Assembly (NCBI RefSeq): GCF_017591425.1
Contig: NW_024466607.1
Coordinates: 9,370,501-9,434,500 of the forward strand
Origin: Ochotona curzoniae
Taxonomy: Eukaryota; Chordata; Mammalia; Lagomorpha; Ochotonidae
Direction: 5' to 3'
DNA length: 64,000 bases
Under the pieces are notes generated by a model, which saw only the letters and a list, made by a program, of their open reading frames with translations, searched no databases and was not told where the DNA came from. Below are positions 34,451 through 45,000 of the stretch, one piece after another (positions within the stretch are counted from its first letter, which is position 1; each line of letters opens with the position of its first letter). Made by a program: the position numbers and the translations under genes.

Positions 34451-35761
34451 CTTTCTCCCCTTTCTTTTGTTCTTTGAACATTGTCTTTTGCAGAGAACAC
34501 AATGTGAAGTGAACTCTAGCTTGTCCATTCTTAATTTCATGGGTTCTTTGGTGTTCTATCTAAAGAGTCATGTCCAAACCTAAGACCACCTCAGAGTCCT
34601 CCTGAACTTGTGCCATCTCCTAGGGGTTTTATAGTTTGGTGGTTTACATTTAGGTCTGCGACCAATTTTTGAGTCCATTTTTTTTTTTTTTGAAAGGTGT
34701 GAGGAGTGAAGTATAATTGATTTAGGTCTGTTTAGGTTACCTGTTTATTCTCATGTGAGTTCTAGAAAATCATTTCTTTCAAGAGAGTGATTTCATCAAA
34801 GTTATGAACTATGTACGTATAGCTTTATTATCCTTATATCAATCATGGAACCAGCACTGACGGCTCTTCTCTCATTTTTTGTACGAATCATATATCTCCT
34901 CTTTTTCTTCTTAGTTATCCTGGCTAGAGGTTCATCCATTTTATTTAGTTATTCATTTATTTAAAGACCTGGCTTTGGGTTTTAATGAGTTTCTCCATTG
35001 ATTTCCTGCTTTCAGCATTATCGGTTGTATTGGTTTTCTGCTTTAAGTTTTATTAGTTCTCTGTTTCTGCTTACTCTGGGCTTAGTGTGCCTCTATTTAT
35101 GGTTTCCTAAAATGGAAGTTTGGATTCCCGATTTTAGGCCTTTCTTCCTTAATCACTCTGAATTTCGCTCTCAACATTGGTTATGCCACGCCCATCTTAG
35201 TCTCTTTTTGGTTGTGATAGCAGAATACCCACATCCGGGTAACACATAAAGTTTAGTTAACCCGCAGCTCTGCAGTTTCAAGTGTATGTAAACCCTTGGT
35301 GGACACATTTAACCACATCCAAATTCTTGACATACTCATTATATTCTTAATTTCAGCCAAAGTTATTTCCAAATTTCCCCCTGAAACTTGTGTTTTCCTT
35401 TTGGGTCCATGCATTGTCTGCAGATGCTTTGTTTAATCTGCAGAAATTTCATGTTTCTCTGTGTGCTTTCTGTTACTGCTGTCTAGCGAGCTCATCCTGG
35501 TCTGAGTCGTGCTGTGATTTCCACCCTTTCACACTTGTGTCTCACGGCCCAGAACGTGGTCTGTCTTTGGCATGTGAGAAGAATGTGTCTTCTGCCTCTG
35601 CGGGATGAAGTATTCAATCAACAGTGATTCGAGGTGATCAATGGGTGGTACCGTTCAATCTCACCATGTCCCTACTGGCTTCCAGTGTGCCTGGTCTGTC
35701 AGTCAATAAGAACAGGGAGGCATTGCAGAGTCAGTACTCCTGCTGTGGTGCCCTCATCAAC

Positions 35762-36400
35762 TTCTCCTTGCAGTTCTGTTGTTGTTTAAACGTCCTCTCC
35801 AAAACTCACGTTGACCTTGAATTGCCACACAATATCAAGAGCTGGGATTTCCAAGAGGTAATTAGGTCATGAAGGCCCCACCAGCATAGATGAATTCGTG
35901 CCGTTGTCATGGGAGCTGGCTGGTTACTTTGAAAGCAAGTTGTTATAAAAGTGAGTTCAGATGGGGCCAGCACTGCAGCACAGCGAGGAGAGCTGACAAC
36001 CCATATGTGCACCAGTTCAAGTCCCAGCTGCTCCACTTCTGACCCAGCTACCTGCTAACACACCCAGGAAAGTGTCAGCAGATGACCCAAATACTGCTCC
36101 TCAAGGCCCCGGCTTGCACTTGGGAGACCCAGATGAGGCTCCTGGCACTTGACTTTGGCCTGACTGTTGTGGTCATTTGGGGAGTAAACTAGCAAATGGA
36201 CAATCTCTCTGTATCCCTCTCTAAGTCTGCCTTTGAAGTAAATAAACAAATCTTAGAAAGTCCAGCCTTGCTCCTGTCCCTCCTCTCCCATGCTGTTGCA
36301 ACATGTCCTGCCTTCTGCCATTGAAGACAGCCGAAGGCCCTCACAATGCCGGCCCCTTCTTTATACGTGCTGTGGAGTTGGGTTGGTTCTTTGGCTGGGG
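35762..36400 (+). mobile_element. Ancient MaLR-type (ERVL-related) LTR, split by a SINE
   Basis: CGTCCTCTCCAAAACTCACG, GAGGTAATTAGGTCATGAAG and AAGTTGTTATAAAAGTGAG before the SINE, and CCTTCTGCCATTGAAGACAG and GGCCCTCACAATGCCGGCCC after it, follow the order of a MaLR LTR. It is non-coding and heavily decayed. Confidence 0.62.
35964..36260 (+). mobile_element. Old C-type SINE inside the LTR, + orientation
   Basis: Diverged sense copy: GGGGCCAGCACTGCAGCACA head, GTCCCAGCTGCTCCACTTC, GGAGACCCAGATGAGGCTCC, then the tail AAGTAAATAAACAAATC. Confidence 0.88.
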
Positions 36401-37030
36401 ATTTTTTGTCTGTGTTCCTCGGGCATATTGGCCTACAGTTCTCTGTGTTGCTGCATGTATATCCATGACTGAGTAAGCTGGCCTCCTAGGAGGGTGCATA
36501 TGGAAATAGTGGCTTTACCCCCTCTTCTTTCTTAAGTCCAAGGGGGAATTTCTTCATTGTGAGAACCTAGGAAGGCTCCTGGAGATAAACCCACAGCACT
36601 CTGAGCTCTCCTCCCACCCCACATGTCAGCCCTGTTCCACACTGCGCCATCATGCCCTGGCCCTGGCCCTGGGAGGATGCTGCGCACACGTTCCTGCACT
36701 GGGAAGATGTGCCTCTCTGTCCCTGCCTGGCTCTCTCTCCATTTTGCAACAGCAGTTTGGCCTGACGTTGCAGTTCTCTGACCAATCTAAGGAGAGCTGT
36801 CACTTTTCTGTTTGTTCAGCTTTTGATTCTGAGGACAAGAATGATAACTTCCAATCTCCTTGCACGCCAGCCTGGAAGCCAAGTGTCCTCCTTGTGATTA
36901 AATTTTTACTCTTTGTAAGTTTTTACCCGGTTTCCAGGATGGCAAATATTCCATCCTTCTCTCGCTGATTGGAAAGGCTGGTAAAATCACACACAATGCT
37001 CCCCTTGCATTTTTTTTCTTTATTACAAAA
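36401..37030. other. Intron 1, no recognised feature
   Basis: No exon or repeat recognised. Confidence 0.4.
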
Positions 37031-37140
37031 AGTGCTTCAAAAATTCGTGGGGAATGACTAGTTTATTATAAGACAATGAATTTGAAACCTACAAATAACT
37101 TTGTCATAATACACATTTCCCCTGAACTGTTTGAAATACT
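37031..37140. mobile_element. Small terminal-inverted-repeat element (110 bp)
   Basis: The left end AGTGCTTCAAAAATTCGTGG and the right end read on the other strand, AGTATTTCAAACAGTTCAGG, form imperfect terminal inverted repeats continuing into GGGAA. It belongs to the same family as 60345-60466. Confidence 0.55.
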
Positions 37141-37767
37141 GTCATAAATATGAACAGGCATGTTCATGTGTGTGTGAGTAAGAAATTGCCAGTTGTCCCT
37201 ATGCACAATCCGAAATAGGACATTAGCTAACGAAACCTAGCACTGTTTTAACAAATAGTTTGTGGACTAAGTCTACTTTCTCCTAAGAAGGCAACATCAT
37301 TCAATATAAAATGGCTCACTAAGTTAGTAGAATTCTCTTTATATGTGCCTAAACTCACAGAACCTGCTAAGACTGGATGCTTTCCTACCTATGTGCTAGG
37401 GATGCCCCTTCCTGCCAGCTCCACACCCTCCAAAGGTGTGCGCACAGGTGCCAGGAGAGCCGCAGGCTAGAGTCTCTGTGCCAACCCTTATTGCAGTAAC
37501 CTCAAACCTGAAACCACCCAGCACCTATCAGCAGTAGAATGGAGGAAGGGGCGGCGGTCCACTCCCATGGCGAAGCACTTCCAACAGTGAGGATGAATAT
37601 GGTACAAACACAAGCAGCCCCAAGGCTAATGTTGAGCGGGGGAAGGTCCACAAACATAATGTATAGTTGAGTTTCTATCAGGGGAATATGTGTCTCTGCA
37701 TGTATGTGTGTGTATACATGTTATATGTATATGTGCATGTGTGTGTATCAGGTAAAACTAGTTCACA
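37141..37767. other. Intron 1, unclassified; TG-rich end
   Basis: 37680-37750 is TG/TA-rich (TGTATGTGTGTGTATACATG). No exon recognised. Confidence 0.4.
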
Positions 37768-38098
37768 TTTTTTAAGGATTTATTTTATTTTTATTACAAA
37801 GTCAGATAAACAGAAAGGAGGAGAGATAGAGAGGAAGAGCTTCTGTCCATTGATTCACTCCCCAAGCAGCCGCAACAGCCGAAGCTGCAGTGATCCAAAG
37901 CCAGGAGCCAGGAGCCTCTTCTGGGTCTCCCATGCAGGTGCAGGGTCCCAAGGTGTTAGACCATCCTTGACTGCTTTTCCAAGCCACAAGCAGGGAGCTG
38001 GATGGGAAGCCAGGCTACTAGACATGAACCAGTGCCCATATGGAATCCTGGCACATGCAAGGCGAGGACTTTAGCTGCTAGACTACCACACTGGGCCC
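37768..38098 (-). mobile_element. C-type SINE, - orientation, intron 1
   Basis: Full-length antisense copy ending CACACTGGGCCC. The flanks AGTTCACATTTTTT and AATTCACATGTTTT look like the target duplication. Confidence 0.93.
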
Positions 38099-38883
38099 TA
38101 ATTCACATGTTTTGATGCCCTGGCACCCTTTTTGAGCCATAGCGACTCTGCAAGGCTCAAGAGGCTGATTCCAGCAGGGTGCTCAGTTTATGACAATGCA
38201 CAGGATTCTCGGGTTCTCGAGTGATCCCCCACAGGACGTTTTGGTAAATGGACAATCTTGAGCAGAGTGCGCAGTGGAAAGTACTGTGGGTTTTATAGGC
38301 CTGAGCGAGTGAATGAATGCCAGGCTTAAATAAACTTGCCCAGTAAGGTGTTTGTGCTTTATTCCACACATTCCCTTCCCCTGTGGCACCCCAGGCCCTG
38401 CCCACCCTCTCCTTATCCTTGGCACCATTCATCCAGGCACTTCTCTTGGTTGTGGATGAAGACAACAGCTTCCCGCCCCCATCCTCTCCCCTGCCCCTGG
38501 TTCTCTTAGCAACTGCCTAGCTGTGAGACACAGGACATCTTTCACATTAAACAGGAGGAAGCCGAGGCTTGATGTGGCCTGACCAAGGCTACAGATACAG
38601 AACCTGTTAGTTACAGACATGCTCAAATGTATCTCAGGGCCTCCACATTCAGACTGCCTTTGGGGCTTTTAAGTGGACCCTTCCCCCAGGAGCTCCCTGC
38701 TGGGTCCACCACCTGCCATGGATCTGAGAGTCCACTGCTCCTGTGAATGTCCTGCAAACACCTCCTCCAGTCCCACCCATGGCAGCCTTCTCCCTGGCAG
38801 GTGTTCCACCCTGAAACAGGACCATTTCCTGGAAGAGCCACAGAGCCTGCTGAACCAACACTGGAGCCTGATTCCTTCTGCAG
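38099..38883. other. Intron 1, 3' end
   Basis: Unique sequence running into the exon 2 acceptor. An open frame in phase with the ALDH1L1 ATG begins at 38673 but is best explained as chance. Confidence 0.5.
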
Positions 38884-39030
38884 GTTCCCCGACACCTGCT
38901 GCCATGAAGATCGCGGTGATTGGACAGAGCCTGTTTGGCCAGGAAGTTTACTGCCACCTGAGGAAGGATGGCCATGAGGTGGTGGGCGTATTCACTGTCC
39001 CTGACAAGGACGGGAAGGCTGACCCCCTGG
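38884..39030 (+). CDS. ALDH1L1: ALDH1L1 exon 2 (5' UTR tail plus codons 1-42)
   Basis: The acceptor CTTCTGCAG ends at 38883, leaving 20 nt of 5' UTR before the ATG at 38904-38906, which has G at -3. The coding part is 127 nt (phase 1 at the end) and stops at the donor GTGAGT at 39031. It encodes the first beta strand of the hydrolase Rossmann fold, beginning [20 protein letters not shown]. The exact acceptor is inferred; another AG further upstream could be used without changing the protein. Confidence 0.93.
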
Positions 39031-42000
39031 GTGAGTGGGTGGTGCAGGTGCAGGCAAGTGGGGAGAGGGGCAGTGATGGGCACAGGGGCATGAGTAGAGA
39101 TCTGCGGGTCTTGGCGGGAGGCCTAGCTGGGAGGCAGCTCCCTGTGCTTGACTCTGAAGCCTGCTTGGGGGCTTGCTGGCTGCTGGATTGAAACAGGTGG
39201 AGACCCCCAGGCACACCTGATGGTGGGCTAGGGTTTGCATCCTGGAGAAGCCCACCCTGAGCTTCTTGGAGCTTTAGAAGGGCCCCCAGGGCCAGAGTCA
39301 GAGTGGTCACTGTTCCTTTCGGTGGATGTGCACCCATCTCATTGTTGGGGAGGGACTGTTAAAAAGACTCTGGGAAGTTTCTGATTCAGTAGAATGGGGT
39401 AGGCCTTGATTACTTTCTGGCAAATTCCTGGGTGATGCTGGTGGCCCCTAATTCTAGAAGGAACACGGTTTGAGAAACAGTAGCCTGGGTTACTGCCCTC
39501 GAGCTGAGAACCTCAGCACAACAGGATGCGGGGACCTCAGCGTGGATAAACAGACTTTTCAGGGACCACCCCCACCTCCACTCCAATTCCCAACTCCCAC
39601 CAGCACTGGTCTTTCTCAGGCCTGATGGAGATGGACTTAAGGGCAGGACTTAAGCTTGGAAGGCCAAGAGGATTAGAAAAGGGGGCTTGTGGGAGTGGCC
39701 AGGCATGGGGGCATGGTTCGTGTAGGAGCTGCTAGCCCTCCCATCTCCCACACAGCAGCCACAGTATAACCGCTGTACTCAGCAGCCAACTCATGTCTCC
39801 ATCTTGGACCTGGACATAGTGTGACACCTGTGGCATACCTTCACCCCCTCACCCACTGTCCCACTGTCACCAGAGCTGATCCAGGAGCAGAGCACACCCA
39901 ACAGGAGTACTACTGGCCCTTGCCCTTGACCTCCACTGTCCTGTAGGTTCCTTCATGGGTCACAGTGGGACAGCTGTGCAGATACAGTTTAGTCTGCTCA
40001 TATCCCATCCCCCTCCGTCATACACCACTGGACAGCAGGAACAGTGGCAGAGAGGGAGGCCAGAGGGTGAGCCACGCAGGGCAGACATCACAGCAGCTGT
40101 GTCCCTGAGTCGTGGGTGTGCGCTGGGTATCGAAGAACAAAAGCCGAAAGGGCTGCTGAAGCATCATGGGGTAGTGACGTGGGAGGAAGCTGGAACTGTG
40201 GAGCCTGGGGAAGCTGGGAGAACTGCAGTTCAGGTTACAGGTGCAGGAGAAGGGAGTGGCCCTCTAGGATGGGGTGGCCCCTGAAATGCGTAGGTTGGTG
40301 TATGTGAAAGTGTGTGTTCACACATGTGCATACCAGGCACATTCATTGTGAGAACACGTGTGCATGCACAAATGTGTGTATACATGCGACCATGGGCACA
40401 CAGTGTGTCCATGAGCACACAGTGTGTCCATGCACATGCATGTTTGTGCACAGCATGCATGACTGCGTGCATGTGTATATATGTGTGAACATGTGTGTGT
40501 GAAGCATGAACACATTGAAGCTCGTTCTACAGAGGGTGAGAAAACAGATTCAGCTGCTGCTCTGGGAAGGCACTGCAGTGGCTGGGGCAGAAGCGAAGGC
40601 CCGGGGCTGCTCTAGCGACAGGAACCCCAGGGGAAAGGTCAGACCCCCTTCTCCCCAACCCCACTCCCTCCCACCTTCCAGTCTGTCTCTGCTCAGGGGA
40701 CAGCAGAGAAAGCAGAGATGCAAGTTGCAGGCTCTGAGGCACTGCTCTGTCTCTCAGTCTCTCTCTCTCTCACACACACACACGCAGACAGGTGCAGTGA
40801 CAGTCTCTGAGTGAGGTGCTGGATGTGGCCAGGCCTCAGGGGACAGCCATGGGTGAAAAATCCCATGCTGGGGCAAGGAGGGGCCAGAAAGGAGGAGGCC
40901 TTAGGGGTCTTGGTGGGCAGCAGAAGGCAGCAGAAGGCAGGGCAGGCCTGGAGGTCCCCCCTTCTTGTTCTGAGCCATCCTCAACATGACTAGAGCAGGT
41001 AGGTAAGGCAGGGGCAGGGGTGCAGAGAGGGGTCTGGGAGCTGCTTCCCTGGGGAGGCAGGGGTGGCAGGGTGAAGGTGCGTGGCCGAGAGGAGCCCGTT
41101 TCTCACCAGCTACCCTGCAGGCCTGGAGGCCGAGAAGGACGGAGTGCCCGTGTTCAAGTTCCCCCGATGGCGAGCTCGAGGACAAGCTCTGCCCGACGTG
41201 GTGGCCAAGTACCAGGCTCTGGGGGCTGAGCTCAACGTGCTGCCCTTCTGCAGCCAGTTCATCCCCATGGAGGTCATCAATGCCCCCCGACATGGCTCCA
41301 TCATCTACCACCCCTCCTTGCTGCCCAGGCATCGCGGGGCCTCGGCCATCAACTGGTGAGAAGGGGTCTGGGTCCACACCTCCTCTACCACCTACTTCCT
41401 CCTGCAGCCACAGAGAGGCTGCTGTGCAGCTGCCTGCCCTGTGCTGCTGGCATCCCCCATGAATGGGCTGGTGGGACGTCATCAGCAAGACTGAGGATGT
41501 CACTGCCTGGGGACAGCCATGGCTCGGCACTCCCTCTTTCTACAACGCTCACCTGCTCCCGCCTGGCCGCAGCCTCAGAAGGCACTCAAGGCAGGGCTGG
41601 GGGCAGGAGGGCATCCCCCAGTGACTATTGCAAAAGTCCTGCCCTCACTTGCCACTCTCAGCCATAGATGCCATAGAAAGGGACAGTTTCCAGAAAGGAT
41701 CACTGGGCCACTCTAGTTGAAAATGACCAGAAGTGCTAACACAGCAGTGAGTAGGTGATGTGTCAGATGGCGGCAGGTCAATGTCCAGTTCTAAAGAATG
41801 AAGTCAGACTGGTCTGGTTGGGAGTGTGACTTTCTGGTCCTTGCTGGCATCACTTGGGTCCCGTAAGCCTCACTCTCCCTGTCTTTGAAATGGGCTTGCC
41901 ATACTCCTATGGCTACTGTGAGGATGCAGACAGACCTTTGAGCTCACAATTGATGCCTGGCTGGGGGCTGGCAACAGAAAATGCTGTCCCCCCTGTCCTT

Positions 42001-45000
42001 TCCCTGCCTGCTGGAGCACACATCAGTCCTCCCTGGGGTGGCAGGGCCCATCGGGCGGCACCAGGCTTCCCCCTCGCCTTCCTCTCCCTCCCCGTCTCCC
42101 TCGTCCTCGGGGAACCTGGCTCTCCACCTCAGCGTTTGGTTCTTGTGCTTCTCAGGACCCTGATTCATGGGGACAAGAAGGGTGGCTTTACCATTTTCTG
42201 GGCCGACGACGGTCTGGACACGGGGGACCTGCTGCTGCAGAAGGAGTGTGAGGTGCTCCCGGATGACACTGTGAGCACCCTGTACAACCGCTTCCTCTTC
42301 CCCGAAGGCGTCAAAGGCATGGTAAGGCCTGGGAACCGCCCATGCCCTGCCCGTCTCCTCTGCTCCCAGCAGGCCTCTCTGGCCTGGGCATGCCACCCCT
42401 AGAGGCAGGTGCTTGTTCTGAGCTGGTCGGGACACTTGCCCAGGACTCTCGGGGGATGGCACGCACAGTGCATCAGAACGTACTCTCACTCACAGCTCCA
42501 AGTCAGCACCTCCAACAGGCAGACCAAAGATGAATATATTTTGATACAGAAACCTGAGCTATGTCCTAGGATTTTATTTCTCTATGTTTTTATGTAAGGT
42601 TTATTTTATTTGGAAGGCCACGTTACAGAGAGGGAGAGGGAAAGAGAAAGATGTTCTGCGTATTGGTGCCTTCCCCCAAATGGCTGCAACATGTGGTACT
42701 GAACTGCTGCACCCAACCCGAGCCTCTCCCAGTCAGCTCTGCTAAGCAGCAAAGTTTATTGAGGAGGCAGGTAAACAGACCAACTGGCTGGGGCCAGTTC
42801 TCCTTTCTTTCAGAGTGACCCCGAAGTGAGTTAGATGGGGTTTTTATGGAAAGAGTGAGTTATACAGACATGGGAACAAAGTGAGTTGGACAGCCACAAG
42901 AGGCTGCCCTGGGAACAATGGATGGGCAATTGGTGGGTTAGAGTAGCCACAGGAGACTGCCATGGGGACAATGGGTGAATAAATCATACAGTATTGATTC
43001 CTGGAACCCAGGGTTGCTGGCAGGGCATGTTAGCCTAGTGATCTGGCCCAAAAAAGCAGGAAACTGGCAAAGCATTTTGTGCAGAAACATCAGTAAAGAG
43101 CAGGTTAGCAAACTTACGCAGGCCTGAACCAAAGTGACTTAATTTTGTGACCAGATTTTATAGAACTAGGTAGAAGTCGGGAGCCTGGAACTCCATCCAG
43201 GTCAGTCTCTCACATGGGTGGCAGGGACCCAAAGACCTGGAATACAAGTGGCATAGTTGGGACTTCCATTGACACCCACAAAGGTGCCAGTATTGCAAAC
43301 AGTGACTTAACATACTGTGCTACCACACTAGCCCCTTTCTCTTATCTTCACCTTTGGACTCTGCCTTCCTCAAGTGGGCGGCTGTGAAACGGAGCAGAGG
43401 GAGTCGCTGGTGGCCCAAAGGCTCAGGGGAGAGGAATTTTCTTTTAGAATTCATGAATGCAAGATCAGGGGAAAGCCAGAATGGGCTAAGTTGGAGAGGG
43501 GGGCACGTGATGCTGTTGAGTGACTCTGATTGGCTGCTTCTGTCTGTAGATGTTGAGACAGGAGTCAAGCAGTTTGAGGCAGATGTTGTGGCTGCTAAAA
43601 GATGGGGGGCACTGATGCCAGGACAGTTGCAAAGGGTTCTCTGGCTGGGCAGGCAGACTGGCTGGTGAAAGCCAAAGGCAGGTGAGGTTGTAGTACCAGA
43701 GAATGTTTCTAGAAGAGGACATTTGCAGCCTGAACATGACATGCTTCCCCAAGGAGGAGCCTGCGCATGGAAGCAACATGTAGAGTAGAATTGCTGAAGT
43801 CTAAGAGTGAGACAGGGAGGGAGGGACCCCTTGGCCCACAACTCACATCTCTAGCAGGACTGTGACTCCAAGGAGGCAGCTGCTGCTCACACCTGTGTGG
43901 GTGTCTACAGTCAGCAAAAGGCTCTGTATTACAAATCCTGTTCCTTGGTTGTAGGAGCTACATGTTGAGTCCCCCATGGCCGTGCAGGTGTAGACAGGGT
44001 CCATCATCCCTGAGCACCCTACTGGGCAGATGTTTCTCTGTCCTCTGTCCCTTCCCAGTCTCTGGCTCCCATCTTCCTACAAAGCAAGAAGGTGTTAGGC
44101 AGTGAAGCGACAACTCTAGCATGATGTAGGTGGGATCAGAGAGTGTCTGGAGATCAAGGTCTTGGGTGATGACAGGTCACCTCCATTGTCTAGAACCGTG
44201 CAGTAGATTACTGCTGGGCAGACCCCAGGTGGATCCTGCCAGTTCTGTTGGTTCCCACAGCACCTATTTCTCTGGTGTCTACCTGTGTACCAGGCAGGAC
44301 CCAGAGGTTGGGGTCATGGAGGGTCCTGGGGCTGCTGGGAATGCCCACCCACAGGGTCTCCCCAGGTACAGGCCGTGAGGCTCATCGCCGAGGGCAAGGC
44401 CCCCCGCCTGCCCCAGCCCGCCGAAGGAGCCACCTATGAGGGGATTCAGAAGAAGGAAACGGCACAGGTGAGTGCCAGTCCTTCCACCCTCACACTGAAG
44501 CCGGCCTGACTGTTGCCAATCCCTGGTCAGGGACACGTGAGCAGAGGGAGGAGGCACATGGTACCTAGTAGGGCAGAGGACAAGGTCTTCCCTGAACTTC
44601 TTCCTTACTAAGGAGAAAGGGCAGGCAGAATCCCCAGGGAGGGAGAAGCCAGGAACCTGGAACTCCATCCGGGTCTCCCATATGGAAGGCAGAGGTTCAA
44701 GCACTCGGACCCTCATTCTTTGCCCTCCCGGGCACCATGAGCAGGGAGCTGGCTGGATTGGAAGCAGAGTGGCTGGGACTTGAACCCAGCTCCCATGTGG
44801 GATCCCAGCATCACAGGTTGCTTAGCCTGTGGCACCAAGGGGCTGCCTTCCTCAAGTCACTCTCAAGGGTGCCGAGTCCACAGGAGCCTGGGGGTCAAAG
44901 CATGCCAAGAACTTACCATGGTTCCAACACCAGGATCCATATCCCAGGGGTAGCTGGGTGGGGTTCCCAATGCACTCAGCTGGGCCCAGTGTCCCCTGTC

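Larger units (their letters stand above)
32800..35761 (-). mobile_element. Long antisense L1 composite in intron 1
   Basis: Antisense L1 order is kept over 3 kb: CCATTCACCTGCTAAAGGGC near 32860, GGCTTTTGTGTGGGCAACA near 32946, GACACTGCCAAACTCTCTCC near 33041, TTTTCTCCGTCTGTGGTTTG near 33675, TTTTGCAGAGCAGAGATTTT near 33722, TTTTATAGTTTGGTGGTTTA near 34625, TGCTTACTCTGGGCTTAGTG near 35070, and CAGAACGTGGTCTGTCTTTG near 35550. No open frame survives. SINEs split it at 33340-33608 and 34174-34450. At 33825-34050 a second copy of 3' end sequence suggests two L1 insertions. Confidence 0.82.
39031..41120. other. Intron 2 (2.1 kb)
   Basis: Contains a MER5A-like DNA transposon (39340-39483), an alternating purine-pyrimidine tract (40288-40512) and a CT/CA run (40750-40790). 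The rest is unique and has no other exon. Confidence 0.6.
42322..44365. other. Intron 4 (2.0 kb)
   Basis: Holds an old antisense SINE (42594-43335) that was itself invaded by a solo LTR. The remaining 1 kb shows no feature. Confidence 0.6.

Noticed and set aside
38673..38903. In-frame open extension of 77 codons upstream of the ALDH1L1 start
   Set aside because: It lies in intron 1 sequence, contains the exon 2 acceptor, and the known protein starts at MKIAVIGQ. The open frame is probably chance.
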